Below are positions 1-11,516 of a DNA stretch of 64,000 nucleotides, one piece after another. Origin of the DNA: Yponomeuta sedellus (lineage: Eukaryota; Arthropoda; Insecta; Lepidoptera; Yponomeutidae). The stretch is taken from assembly GCA_934045075.1 (NCBI GenBank), contig OW203725.1:14816269-14880268 (forward strand), given 5' to 3'. Position numbers and translations under genes: made by a program. Each line of letters opens with the position of its first letter. Position 1 is the first letter of the stretch. A model generated the notes under the pieces. It saw only the letters and a list, made by a program, of their open reading frames with translations. It was not told where the DNA came from and ran no database searches.

Positions 1-1404
1 AGATTTTACTCCTGCTTCCCACAAACCACCAAAATGAGGCGAATATGGCGGTATAAAAGACAGTTTAATGTTGTCGTTAGCAACAGCTTCAATTAAATCG
101 TGCGAATTGCTGTTAAGAAATGACCGAAAATCCCTCTCCAGACCAATAAAGTTCTTTCAGTTGTCAGAAAATATCTCTAACGGTTTCCCGCGACGGGATA
201 TGAAACGTTTCAAGGCTTGTAAATAATCAGGCGTTGACAAACCAGTAACAAGTTCTAAATGAACTACACGCGTACTAAAACAGATGAATAAACAGATATA
301 AGCTTTTATCAAAGGAGCTCCCTTACTTTTCCGGCTTAGTATCATCACTGGGCCTGCATAGTCAACACCCACACGCAGAAAAGAAAACCCGGGTTCTAGA
401 CGTTCAGGCGGTAAGTTACCCATGAGGGGTGTGAGTTGGGTTTGACTAAAACGAGCACATGTGACACAATCGTGAACTACCTTTCGCGCAATGTTTCTGC
501 CACCTATCGGCCACCAGTTGTCACGGATTGTACTAAGCAAAAGCTGCGGTCCAGCATGATATAATCGTTTGTGTTCATGTCTAAATAGAAGGATAGTGAA
601 TGGGTGCTTGCCACATAATAACAATGGGTGCTTTTTATTATAATCAAAGTTGGGAGATTGAAATAGCCTCCCACCAACTCGCATTAAATTATCTCTGTCC
701 AAGAATACATTGAGACCTGAGATAGAATTGCATTTTTTGCTGTTTTTTACTTTCAATGGTAAATTTTTAACTAAATTATCGTATGTTTCTGGGAACGATT
801 GAATTTGAGCAATACGGGTTAACAATTTTTGAGATGCATTGAGTTCATCAACTGACAGGGGGCCATTGAACTGTCGTTGGTTTGGTTTCAATTTAAAGCG
901 AATATTTGCCACAAATCTCAGCACATATGCCGTCACACGCTTGAGCTTGTTGAAAGAAGAGAACTTATTAATTGGAAAACCATCATCTTGAGTGGTGGAA
1001 GAAAATGTTTGAACAACCTGAGCCCTCAACTCAGGCAACTCAACATGGTTCAATTCGTGTGCTGTTATGTCTGTAAATGTGCTAAATTTTGTGGAGTGTA
1101 AATAAGATGGCCCACTCCACCACAAGTCACAGCCAGCTAATGTATCAAGAGGTAAACCTCTGGACACCAAATCAGCTGGGTTCTCTTTGCCTGATACATG
1201 ACGCCAGACAGAGTCTCCAGTAATTTCGTTTATTTTAATGACCCTAGACTGAACGAATGTTTTTAACATGTGAGGTGGCATACGCAGCCAACCCATGACT
1301 ATGGTAGAATCAGTCCAAAAATATTGTTTGTTAAATATCATGCGAATAGAACTTATTATTTTCTTATAAAGTTTTGCGCCTATGAGAGCGCCACATAGTT
1401 CCCA
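1..1404 (-). pseudogene. BEL/Pao RNase H C-terminus and integrase (element A), broken
   Basis: Read leftward, the frame opens in the RNase H end (WTDSTIVMGWLR) and continues through the integrase zinc-binding region (HKRLYHAG then CVTCARF) into the catalytic core, with first Asp in VGVDYAGP and second Asp in IFSDN. A TGA at 157-159 interrupts immediately after the second Asp. The same frame then stays open to base 1 and contains the PHFGGLWEAG block carrying the catalytic Glu. The upstream frame (RT side) joins through a one-base shift near 1405. Integrase would insert element cDNA; with the stop this copy is defective. Domain identity is clear from these motifs. Confidence 0.85.
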
Positions 1405-2968
1405 GACGCGGGATTGTAACCGTCTTCACTGGAGCAACTTTACTCTTAGCACACAGTAACTTTACTGTTACAGACCCATCGCTACTACAAGTGCGCACAT
1501 AAGCACAAGCGCCGTACGCTGACTGCGACGCGTCGGTAAAGATGTGAAGCTCTATATGCTGTGGCCGGTCACCTATCACACAGCGCGGGACTTTGATGTT
1601 TTGTAAACACGCTAGAGTGTGCACAAAATTTGTCCATTTCAAATGTATGTCATTGGGAACCTCTTCGTCCCAATCAATTTTATTTAGCCACAAAGTTTGT
1701 AAAAGGCTTTTTGCTAACACAGTGGTTGGTGTCAGTAGACCAAGAGGGTCATAGATTTGTGCAACGACCGACAGTATCATTCGTTTAGTTAATTTACATG
1801 TAGGGTGTTCGTTAATGGCTGTAGTGAAGTGCAGCTCATCACTATCACTGTACCAACCCAACCCTAAAGTCTTATTTTGACAATGCTCCCCAATGGCCAA
1901 CTCTTTAGACATAGTTGGTTCTGTGTCATGTTTATTAAATGTCCATTTACGTAATGGAAAGCAGCCAGACTTAAGTATGTCTGAAGTTTTCTTACAAATC
2001 TCCATTAATGTTTGTGAGTTGTCATGACCTGTGATTAAATCATCTACGTAGAAGTCATCTTTGATGACTCTGGCAACCACTTCATCACTGCATTCTTCCG
2101 CAAGTTGCTGAAGGCATCTAATGCTTAAGTATGGCGCCGAAGCAGTACCATATGTTACAGTTTTAAGTTTATATATTTCAAGCGGATCAAAGGAGCTTTC
2201 TCTCCATAGAATTAGTTGTAAGTTTTGTTGATCAGGCTGTATGAGAATCTGACGGTACATCTTCTCCACATCTGCACATGCAACATATTTATACTGTCTG
2301 AAGCGTAACAGAATTGCCACAAGATCATTCTGAAGGATAGGCCCTGTCAGTTGTATAACATAAAGGGACTTGTTAGTGGTTGTGGGTGCACTGGCGCAAT
2401 TTGGTTGTGGTGCTCTGTTCTCTCAAAACTCCATGATGAGGGAGAAAGTAGTATGGAGGGCTACATTAATGCGTGTCATATGTCCTAACTCAATGTATTC
2501 TCGCATAAATGCACAATACATGTCTTTGTATTGTGGTGACCGTTCTAATTTACGTTCTAGGGATATAAAGCGAGCCCTAGCTGATGAATGAGAGTCACCC
2601 AGCATGTCAGCTGACTCCTTCAAGGGAATTCTCACTGAAAATCTACCATCCTCATCACGTTGAGTGGTAGAGATAAATAAATCCTCACATTTTTTGTCAT
2701 CCTCTGTGAGGAGCTTCCCCTTAACAGGTATGTCTTCAATTTCCCAAAAGCTCCTTAGTTGTGCATCAAGAGTTTGAGTAAAATTACATTGAACTTGATT
2801 CATGTGCAAGTTTTTTGTTAAAATTGGACCTGACAGTAGCCACCCTACCTTCGAATTTTGTAAGTAGGGCCCCTTGGGCAATCGAATTTTGTCTTCATTT
2901 ATAAGTTCCCAAAATTTATTTGCACCAATTAGTAGATCTATATCTGATGTCAAAGGTTGGGTCTGCAA
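1364..2968 (-). pseudogene. BEL/Pao protease end and reverse transcriptase (element A), frameshifted
   Basis: Two open pieces, 2423-2968 and 1364-2320, are parts of one polyprotein. The first has the DIDLLIGANKFWELI block that follows the protease. The second has the RT palm, including ADVEKMYRQI and the DDFYVDDLITG catalytic loop, then the RT-RNase H connection and the start of RNase H (IFTDASQSAYGACAY). Between them (about 2321-2465) the sequence is recognisably the same domain but passes through two small indels and has lost a few codons at the conserved segment preceding the palm. A further shift near 1405 separates it from the RNase H end. The copy is non-functional as read. Confidence 0.8.
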
Positions 2969-4094
2969 GACAGATATTTTGTGGAATATTTAATGACTCC
3001 ATATTTATGCCTGTGGCAGGAAGGCTTGAGGTAATGCAAGGAAATACCAAGCACTTGACACTTGTTTGGTAATCAGAGGTTTTAGACTTTATATTAATCT
3101 CGCATAGTTTGCTTGACTGTGTGACAACTTGTCCAACACCGCAGACACGAATAGTGGACTGTATAGTATTAATGTTTAATTGTTGTTGTAATTTTTCTGA
3201 AATAATGCAATGTTGGCTGCCATTGTCAAGAAGTGCCCTGACCGTGTGATATTGATTAGTGTTATCTGCAACGTCTACTAAAGCTGTTGACAGCAAAACA
3301 GTTGGCATGGCTGTGGTCACACTGTAATTTTTACAGACGTCATTGTTTTGTGTCATTGTGTGAAGTGAAGTTGAGGCAGGTGAGGCTGTTGATAAGTAAT
3401 GCGTATTCACAGCCGGAGTAGCCACACTGTCATTAGAATCATCCAAATGAAGCAGACTATTGTGCTTGCGTTGGCACTGCCTGCATGGGCCAAATGTGCA
3501 CTCGACTAATGTGTGTCCCACACGCAAACAGTTGATGCAAAGGTTATGTTCCTCAACAATTTTCAAGCGGTCTTTAGCAGAAAGGTTGAGAAAGCCATAA
3601 CAAGAGTACAGTGCATGATTACCCTTACACTTTACACTAACTCGCAAGCCTCTGTCTGGGTACTTGGGTTTGCTAGTGTTTGTGTTATGCGTAGCCACAT
3701 AGCTATGAGTGTGTACCTGTTGGTGACGTGAGGGCTGGGGCTTGTGTGTTTTGTTATAAATCTCTTGAGTTGTGGGCTTACTTTGTACTGTGGGCTTTGT
3801 GTTGCTGTTAATGTGAAGCATTTCAAGCATGTCAGCTCTATTTTTAAGAAATGTTAATAAGTCATCAAGTTTCAAGTTTCTATCAGACTGGGTAGCTAGA
3901 GAGCCTTTGAAGCTTTCCCACTCTTTCTCCGTGGAGCTGTCTAATTTTGTACCTATCAAGTAAATTATCATGGTGTCCCAATAGTCTGTGGGTTCACCCA
4001 TGCTTTGGAGAGCACGTAGGTTTCGCAACACTGTGTCAATTAACTTCCGAATGTGTGATGGAGATTCCTTTGTCAAGTTAGGAACTGAGAATAG
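2916..4094 (-). pseudogene. BEL/Pao gag C-terminal half and aspartic protease (element A)
   Basis: The piece starts directly after an in-frame TAG at 4095-4097 and carries the second half of the gag-like DUF1759 region (TKESPSHIRKLIDTVLRNL), a cysteine-rich zinc-knuckle zone (CINCLRVGHTLVEC, CRQCQRKHNSLLH) and the retroviral-type protease motif ALLDNGSQHCIIS (DUF1758 family). At its end, near 2945, a one-base shift moves the reading into the next piece. Function by family: particle formation and polyprotein cleavage. The frame is otherwise open for about 386 codons, so decay is moderate. Confidence 0.8.
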
Positions 4095-4773
4095 CTATTT
4101 AAGGTGATTATTAGTTAAGAGTCTGTGATTGTGAAACCTATTATCCAATAGTTCCCAAGCATGTTCATAATTAGTTGCTGTTAACTCAAGAGCAGAGATG
4201 ACTTGCAATGCGCAGCCTGTCAAAGATGAACGCAGATAATGAAATTTCTGTATGTTGTCAAGGTCAGTGCGTTTGTGAATCATAGTCATGTAAGAATTCT
4301 TGAACTCCAGCCAGTGGTCATACGAACCGTCGAAGGAAGGGAGTTTTATATCAGGTAACTTAACACTCGAGTTTTGTTTCACTAAACGCGGTTTGCACTC
4401 AGTTTCATCGTTCTGGTTTATCAAGCACTTTGCCCTTGCCATAATACTGTAATATTGTTCCTCAAACTCTTCCCTGTACTCAAATTGTTTCGACAACTCC
4501 TCTTCGTCAACTATCTCATCAATTTGGCTTTGAATTTCGTTGTATGACGAAAAGAAGGTCGCCGCACCTTCCAGGCGCAATTGAATTTCAGTTTGAACAT
4601 TGTTTGTAAGCTCTACGTCTTTCAATTTTGTAAGGTATTTGTCAAATAAACTCAATCTTTGTTTTACATTACCGCGCAATCTTTTATGTTAGGTAAAGAA
4701 TTTGGAGTCATTTCTGACTTTGAGCAGTGGGTTTTTTCGTCACTATTCATATTGGTGGTTGCAAGAAACAGGA
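4095..4773 (-). pseudogene. BEL/Pao gag N-terminal half (element A)
   Basis: The open piece 4095-4679 encodes 194 residues typical of the start of a BEL gag: a helical, acidic N-terminus, then the DUF1759 signature (LPDIKLPSFDGSYDHWLEFK and KFHYLRSSLTGCALQVI). Its own first ATG is internal. A better start lies upstream at about 4773 (ATG followed by roughly 26 codons) in another frame, implying one further indel near 4670. The frame stops at TAG 4095-4097, but the same frame continues beyond it as gag. Confidence 0.75.
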
Positions 4774-5076
4774 GTACTCACGATTTTAGCTGACTTGAAC
4801 AACGGCAACGGCGTATAAACAACACTGACACCGGCGAAAATGCCGGCCGGTAACCGCGCGGGCGTGGCGAAAATTAGGCGAATTTTACTGGAAAGTTAAA
4901 AATAAAAACACAGCATTAGCGCATTGACGAAAAGGAAGGTTGCGAGGATAGGATTGGATCTGACCGTTTCTCGAAGACAATGATGCTCGCAGATTTTTCA
5001 GTCGATTTTTTGTAGAAATATGGCGACTGGCGTAGTAAGGCGTATTTTCGCTGATTGCTGTTTTTCATGCGCAGCA

Positions 5077-5160
5077 ATCCGGCTCGAAGGACCAAGTGCA
5101 GAATTCAGGTACCTGCGTCTGATGTTTCACGTACTTTCTCCTTTATATAATTTTTTTAAT
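5077..5160 (-). other. Candidate primer-binding site and 5' LTR edge of BEL element A
   Basis: On the minus strand the sequence TGGTCCTTCGAGCCGGAT (5094-5077) closely resembles the site next to the LTR of the second BEL element in this window (TGGACCATCGAGCTCGGAT at 40088-40070), and it starts with the TGG expected of a tRNA 3' end complement. Just upstream on the same strand is a TATATAA-like box near 5145-5152. The outer LTR end could not be found because the partner LTR is off the window. Confidence 0.45.
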
Positions 5161-6918
5161 TTCTTGATCACGTAGATGCGCAAACGTAGACATTTTTTCA
5201 AGCGAACACGAACAGAACGAATGAATGAATGGGATGTCGAATGAGGGAAATTCTTGAATGAATGGTTTTAAATGTCATTCGGTCATTTTTTGTTGTTACT
5301 TGTCACAGATAGATGGCGCCACTGTTTGATTTGAAAGTTCGCGCGCGAACAACTGGATAAAAACGGAGAAGCAGGTAAAAAGTCAGATCTGGTCAAAGCA
5401 TAAAGTAGTAGTGGTGAAAAATGAGTGAAATCGAAGAATGTGTGACGTACATAATTTAAATATTTGAAAATGATAGATGGAAAAAGAAATAAAAATGGTG
5501 TGAAGAGGTTTGCACCGTTACATCCGAAAAGCTTGTGTTGTTTAAAGACAATTTAAAGTGGATTTTAGTGGATCATTAGCAAGAAGTATACGTATACATC
5601 GGAATGGTGTGTGTGATATTGGGAGGTAAAACCCATTCGGGAGAAGAGAAAACAAAACCACCTTCATCAGCTTCCATCGGCTTTATAGTGGTTTTTTCGC
5701 TTGAATTTTTACTATGAGCTACTGGAATTGCAACATAACTTTAATATCATTTGAGAATAGTGTTTCAAAGTTAATAAATCATGATTATAATCAATTTAAT
5801 CACAGTAACAAGTTTGTTGTTTGTTTTAGGTAGTGGGAAACGCCCATCCCTATGGGAGTTCTGGGAATGAGGTCCACTACCTCAGTGAAAAAGTTATCGA
5901 TACTTAGTAAAGAAGTTTTTCTCAAATGAAGTTATTTCTTGTTTCTTTCACTATTTATCTTAAAATTAACTTTAGAAAGCTCGATTCAGTAACGTTCTAT
6001 GAAGTTACAGTGCTACACAAGAAATAAGTCTCGCGGATGTACCTGCGCAGATGACCAAATTTTGGATGTGCGGCAAGTTGATCGACCAATCAGATAGTTT
6101 CATTTTATGGCAGGCCGCGCCTTTGTTGCTATTGGTTGATTAAACGTCATCGATGCAGGTGACTATTAGTTTGACTATTATTTACAATATTAGCGTGAGC
6201 GAAATAGGTAGCGCTACTGCGGCAATCAATTCTGCACCTTAACCGTATCGGTTGAAGATCATGTTGAATGTACTTATAGCTTCGGGTACTTTCGTTACAC
6301 TGCTTCATAGTCTGCGCGAACGAAGATTCCCGAAGGGACTTTTATGATGTGTAGTACTGTACCGATTCGATTGTTTATGAATATCGATTAATATTTTTCC
6401 CGTTTGAATCTATTGATTGCATTGATATTTTTATAGATTCAGCATAATAAATTAAAAACCACCAAAAGGGGTTTGATATAATTTTTACTTATAATAATTC
6501 CATCTACTTTCGAAAAATTTAGAACTTGTAATAAGATAGGTTCATATATCTTTTAGAAAATGAACTTGAATATTTTTCGCTACATAATCTGCGTGTAGTA
6601 ATATAATAATAATGTAGCAAACAAATCGCATCACTATTGTGAAAAAAAGGTGTCCAGCAGTGGATTTTATATCTACGCCTTGCTGTCAAATGAAGGCTTT
6701 TCAATGACAGCTGTGAGTTGATTGCATTAAAAAAACTAGATGGCGCTGCAAGAATAGAACAAATGTCATCCATCATACGTTTTATGTTGTATAAACAGAT
6801 TATTATCTGTGATAACCTAAACATCTCTTTGTAGGCTGTGATCTAAGCTAAACTTTAATTTAAAACTGTTGAAATTAGAAAGTTTTGTAGTATTTTTACT
6901 TTGTTCATTACATACGTA
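5161..6918. other. No gene recognised; AT-rich intergenic/repeat DNA
   Basis: This may include the remaining 5' LTR of BEL element A. One stretch near 5820-5880 has a splice-acceptor-like TTTGTTTTAG followed by a moderately GC-rich block, but no coding frame is convincing. The 101-codon open frame at 6519-6824 (-) has no recognisable protein features. Confidence 0.5.
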
Positions 6919-7174
6919 CAGTCTATTTATTCTTACTTGTCCAATTTAGTAAACAAGATTCTAACCTTAAAATTGAGATTAGATGCCGAAACGAGACATT
7001 TTCTCGCAAATTCATGAACTATCATGAACTTTGTTTATAAAATTGGCAGCGTGTTATCTAAAAGAGTGTTCCAAGTTACTTCATTTATGGATATATGGCA
7101 GTTTTGGACAAAAAAATACAGTTTACGGGTAGAATCTTGTTTACTAAATTGGACAAGTAAGAATAAATAGACTG
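6919..7174. mobile_element. Tc1/mariner-type MITE (256 bp)
   Basis: The ends are inverted repeats of about 45 bp (6919-6963 and 7130-7174) starting with CAGTC and flanked on each side by TA, the target duplication made by Tc1/mariner transposases. The interior (about 165 bp) has no coding capacity. The match extends a further three bases outside (ACG/CGT), which may be chance. It is a non-autonomous element moved in trans. Confidence 0.8.
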
Positions 7175-7178
7175 TACG

Positions 7179-7700
7179 TGAATTGTGTCTTTATTAGTGG
7201 CTTGGTCACGTATTGTGCATTTTTGTAAAAACAAAGGTACTCACCGTTTTCCTAAAGATGAAGTACGTAAATTACATTTACGCTCGAATTTATCGGTCGA
7301 ATGCAGACCGATAAAATATGACTGGGTATCAAAGGACAAGAAAGAAGCAAAGACTTCAGAAACGTAACGATGTGGCAGAAACCACAGATAATGTACAGTG
7401 ATGTCATGTCAATTTTGACATACTATGTGACGTCAGCACCATCTATCGGTATCTTGCGGTACTGTTTTTTGTTTTTAATGACGCTTTGAAAAACCCTCAT
7501 TAATAAAAAAATTCAAGGGTGTCCATCTGTCATAAATAAAATTAACGTTTGGACTGATTAGAGTGGTTTATAATTAATAATTATTTCTTTCAGGTTACCC
7601 GAAGATCGCACAATGCAACAAATGTGGATAGACGGCATAGCTTCACGGTCAAATTGGTATTGAAGAAAATCACGTACGTTTGCAGCAGACTGTTTCATAT
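7179..7700 (+). pseudogene. Weak THAP-like remnant
   Basis: The open frame 7185-7367 contains HRFPKDEVRKLHL, and a second piece after an acceptor-like TTTCTTTCAG (7595) reads RLPEDRTMQQMWIDG. Both resemble the RFPxDxxxxxxW stretch of THAP zinc-finger domains, but the C2CH cysteines and histidine are not in place and the frame breaks soon after. It could be a degraded P-element-like or host THAP gene exon, or chance similarity. Confidence 0.25.
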
Positions 7701-7799
7701 ACAAGATTAGGTTAGGACATTATTTTTTAATAGACTGTCATTTAATTTCATACATACGAATTAATTTGTATAGATTCATTACTGATTTATAAGTATGTC

Positions 7800-7860
7800 G
7801 AGTCCCGGCATGGATGGAATTTTTAGCCTCTAAATAGGTTACTAAAATTCTGGCTATTTA
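7800..7860 (+). repeat. Solo right end of the tRNA-like foldback element
   Basis: The bases GAGTCCCGGCATGG followed by the shared terminal block TTTTTAGCCTCTAAATAGG match the outer arm of the palindromic element seen complete at 23233-23692. The left arm is missing here. Confidence 0.6.
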
Positions 7861-8007
7861 CATTTCTTGTCTAACTCACTGCCAAATCGAAGATACTTGG
7901 CAGCACACTCCAAGTTGTGATTTTCTATACCTCTCTAAGTACTTTACATTACCAAAATATTCCACTGGCAAACTTCTAAGCATTTTGACTGGTTTACAGC
8001 AGGAATT

Positions 8008-8140
8008 CCTGACCGGACTCCGGTCAGGATATTACATTATACTGTAGAAATGTAAGTACATATTGTATTGTATTTTAACATCTTGCCGTATGTAATTTGT
8101 TTCTATCAATAAATAATATTTGATTTGATTTGATTTGAAT
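8008..8140. repeat. Hairpin and (TTTGA)n-tailed retroelement 3' end
   Basis: A 9-bp perfect hairpin (8008-8016 with 8020-8028) is followed by an AATAAATAA stretch and four units of a TTTGA pentamer (8118-8138). Such short tandem tails are typical of the 3' ends of insect LINEs and SINEs; the parent family is not identified. Confidence 0.4.
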
Positions 8141-8611
8141 GGTAACCAAAGGTAAAGAGCTGACGTTTGAGGGTGGTACGTTCGAAATAAGCAAACATAT
8201 ATACACTGCTATATTTTTTCTCTGTCTAACACGTGGTTGGCGAAGTTTCAAACTAACGAGACATTGTGTCAGGTATTAATTTTATAACGCACCTTCTATG
8301 CTTTAGTTATTGTTTCTGAGAATTATTCCAAACAATGTTTTTTCTAATATTAAGGTGCAATTACACACAGGAATTGATTGGGAATACAGCCATTAATAAT
8401 TTTAGAAACCACTCTTTTTTTATCAAGTATTGAAAACTTTTGAATTTTTTAGCATACGTATTTTACTGTCTTAAAGGAATCTAGATACGAAATAAAACGA
8501 CCCATATTTTTTTATTTTCGGAAATTAGATGATTTTCATTCATAATTTTCGGTTTGAATTTCGTCTTATTCTAAAAGGACGTAACCGCCAAATGATGTCA
8601 CACATACGGCT

Positions 8612-9460
8612 TAATATTCAATTCAATTCAATTTATTTCAACGTAAAGAATTTACATTCTGTTTGCTGAATGTCAAAGTACAATGTAACATGAAAGTGAA
8701 AGCCGCTGCCTTCGGGCCGTAATGTAGTGGAGAAAAAGGCAGCGGGAAAAAAAAACTCCACTCTGACCATCTTTTCTCAAGTCTTAAATCTAATACATTA
8801 GATACCACCTATACGCATAAGATTCCATGATTGCCATTAATAACTTTAAATGTTAAGGCATTATTAAATAAATATACTTTTTTACATAGGCCGTGAAAAC
8901 ATGACAAGTGCTGCGGCCAGACACACGAACAGCACTCGTTCACGAGCATAACGCAGAGGTCAGCCATCATCAGTCTCAACCATTTTGGAGGGAGATAGAT
9001 GACCCGGCCACCACGCCACCATTCGAATGACCTTTAGCAAACCTGCAGATTAAGTTTTTGTCTGTTATAGAATGTATGATATATTTACTAATATGCAATC
9101 ACGTCGTCTGTACAAACTTAGATTAAAATATGACATACATAACTAACACTGAGGATTGCAGTGATTCGGTTGCTACATATAAAATATTTATTTAATAACT
9201 ATGATTTACTCGTTGTGGAATTGGTCTACTGCCAAGGGCTTACATCATTTATAAAGTCATCTATTCTATAATAGGCCTTTTTACACAGCGCCTTTTTAAT
9301 GAAATTTTTAAATTTGCTGTCAGGCAGGGATAGAATATGTTCTGGAATAATACTAACACCCTTGCCGCCTTTTTAAAAACCATTGGAATTAAGGAAAGGA
9401 AAGTAATTTCTCCGACATGACATTTGAATGAAATTGAAAATGACATGTCATATCATTTTT
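8612..9460 (-). mobile_element. 5'-truncated LINE fragment (C-terminus plus 3' region)
   Basis: Minus-strand translation of about 9222-9365 reads a typical C-terminal tail of insect LINE ORF2 (LPDSKFKNFIKKALCKKAYY then IDDFINDVSPW) ending in TAG. About 600 bases of noncoding sequence follow, to a TTGAATTGAATTGAA tandem tail near 8612-8630. The frame is shifted relative to the longest open frame there (9261-9446), so the copy is decayed. It is a truncated insertion of the CR1/Jockey-like group, but the clade is uncertain. Confidence 0.55.
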
Positions 9461-10639
9461 AATATTAGGCAACGGTACCTCCTCATTCCACTTACGTCAT
9501 CACACAATTTTTGGTTTTTATTTATTTTTTCTAAAAATTAAGCAATAATAAAAATTCTATATTTTTTTCGTAATCAAGATAGCAAAATTAAGAAACGGTA
9601 TTTTTAGTTTTGCGCGTTGTAAAATATGAAATGTTGTCAATTGGAAAACGAAAATGTCGGATTTTTTTTCCATACAACCCTCACGGCCTTATTTATGAAA
9701 TGAAAATGTTTATTTGTAACCATAAAATAAGTCTTGAGAGAGTAAATAATCTGTGAGTCAGAGTCCTAAGATTAGGAGTTAGCTTACTTACAGTATGTGC
9801 AACTCTGATGTCTATGCTAGGTAAAATAACCTGTGATACAGACTTCAGTTTTTCTCATTTGCAACAAAAATACAATTAAAGACGGTCCTGTGTGTTACAA
9901 ACAGAGTACCTAGTTGTTTCCATTAAGAAAAATAATGAAAAACAAAACACGTAGTGACTAAAATTAAAATTACAGCAAATTGCAAAAAAATATTTTTATC
10001 AAGTGCTGCATATGAGATAGATATTTATATTAATTTATAATAAATAATAATTAGTATAAATAAATAAGTTATAATTTATAGATAACAATATTAATAAATA
10101 GAGAAATATATATTAATACATAGCTTTAAAACTATCGAGTAATTTCAAGTAGATTTTCAGTGTCACGATAAGGAAGCGTTTGCAAGTAATTAATGACAGT
10201 TTGTTTACATTTAAACGAATAAGTGACGTGAGCACCAATGCCACCAATATTATAAAAATACAATGTCTCTTAGATAATCCTTAGATGCAGTTTAAATAAT
10301 TGTGATCACGTTTTCCCCTTTGAAATGCAGCGGCTTAATGAACGTTACAAGTCAAACTAGGTGTCCATTTCAAAATCTAGATCATTTTTGAGAAAAAAAT
10401 GGACACAAAACTTCTAGCTAAATTTAAGCTGAGCGGTGTATAACAAGCATGAGTTTGAGATTTACCGAAAGTCAACACAGACTGACACTGTTATCCCAAT
10501 AACGTCTAGTCATCCGTGGCAACACAAAATGGCAGCATTCCATTGCTATATTCACCGTTTGCTAACTGTGCCAATGTCTGCTAATTGCAATAAGGAACTA
10601 AATGCCATATATCAAACAAATAACATAACATTTTACATA
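9461..10639. other. No gene recognised; very AT-rich
   Basis: Both strands are broken by frequent stops. Long A/T runs and ATAATT-rich stretches (about 10010-10110) dominate. I see no structured repeat or RNA gene. Confidence 0.5.
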
Positions 10640-10838
10640 CTGGCACATACATTGCTTCTGGCCCCACACTAGGGTGACCTGTGTCGTGGGAACCAGAAAT
10701 AACGACATCACAAACATGTAAACATCCAAGACCAGGACTTTTTTTTTTGTTTCCAGCCGGGATTCGAACCCGGAACCCCTGCATGGTAGGCAGACGCGCT
10801 ACCTGTACGCCACAGAGGTCGTCAAATAGCAGTTGCAA
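10640..10838 (-). mobile_element. tRNA-derived SINE
   Basis: On the minus strand, GACGACCTCTGTGGCGTACA (from 10823) resembles an A box region and GGGTTCGAATCCCGG (near 10755-10770) is a perfect B box, with a 4-bp stem and 7-base loop between them (anticodon position ACC). An A-rich stretch and about 110 bp of unique body follow. This is the layout of lepidopteran tRNA-related SINEs, transcribed by RNA polymerase III. Confidence 0.65.
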
Positions 10839-10849
10839 ACGGATATAGC

Positions 10850-11444
10850 GGGCGAATGATTGATAGACTGCTGGTCAGGAAGAGGAACAGTATGGTTAGT
10901 AGACTTTTATATGCAGTGCCACCTAAAAGACCTCAAAAAATGAAGTCAAGTATTAGATCAAGTACCTATGTAGGTCCAATTTCTGAAAAAAACCAGCGGA
11001 CGTTAAAACGATCTGGGATACGAGTTGCGTTCAGGACGGGCAACTCTTTGGCTAGAAATCTGAGCAATCAAAAAGAGAGAGTGGATAGATTCCTCTGGGG
11101 TGTATAGAGTTGCTTGTTCGGAATGTAATGGAGTGTATATTGGCCAGACGGGTAGGAGTTTTATAACTCGGTATAGGGTGCATGTGGCGGCTTTCCGGAA
11201 TAATCATCCGGATAAATCTCATTTTGCCAAACACCTCTTGGATACGGGTCATGTACTTAATGATAACCATAATTTGGAAATTTTACACACCTGCAGTAAG
11301 GGGTTGAGATTATCTATACTTGAACAGCTCGGAATTTCCAAATTATCTAGGGATAGGTTGTTTACAATGCTGAATGGACAGGTGGGCAGCCCATCAATTT
11401 CCCCATTAATCGCTATTTTTGCGCAAAACAATAATAGCCCATAG
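10850..11444 (+). pseudogene. Penelope-like retroelement C-terminus with GIY-YIG endonuclease
   Basis: Two overlapping frames, 10856-11107 and 11100-11444, join through a one-base shift near 11100. The first reads the linker after the reverse transcriptase (GPISEKNQRTLKRSGIRVAF). The second starts at the zinc-binding CSEC and gives GVYIGQTGRSF, the GIY-YIG nuclease core, then HLLDTGHVL. Penelope elements use this nuclease to cut the target. The RT domain is absent, so this is a 5'-truncated, frameshifted copy of about 195 codons. The sequence after the stop looks like the family's terminal repeat, with a hammerhead-like core. Confidence 0.85.
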
Positions 11445-11488
11445 ACGTTGAGACGGTTTAGCGGTGACGGTCACTTGCATTTGGGAGC

Positions 11489-11516
11489 CTGAGGATGCCT
11501 CCTGTTAGAGGCGAAA
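11489..11516 (+). ncRNA. Hammerhead-ribozyme-like core in Penelope 3' sequence
   Basis: CTGAGGA (11489-11495) fits the CUGANGA core. It is followed by a 5-bp helix (GCCTC 11497-11501 with GAGGC 11508-11512, loop of six) and GAAA (11513-11516). Penelope-like elements are known to carry hammerhead motifs in their terminal repeats. I could not draw convincing helices I and III with a cleavage triplet, so activity is unproven. Confidence 0.4.

Larger units (their letters stand above)
1..5096 (-). mobile_element. Degenerate BEL/Pao LTR retrotransposon (element A), left end off window
   Basis: Minus-strand gag, aspartic protease, reverse transcriptase, RNase H and integrase pieces follow in BEL/Pao order from about 4790 down to base 1, where the integrase core is still being read. 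The coding line is broken by a premature TGA (157-159), small indels near 1405, 2395, 2463 and 2945, a premature TAG (4095-4097) and a shift near 4670, so this copy cannot make its polyprotein. The upstream limit is set by a primer-binding-like site at 5077-5094; the 5' LTR should lie just above it and the 3' LTR is outside the window. No target duplication can be read. Confidence 0.85.
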
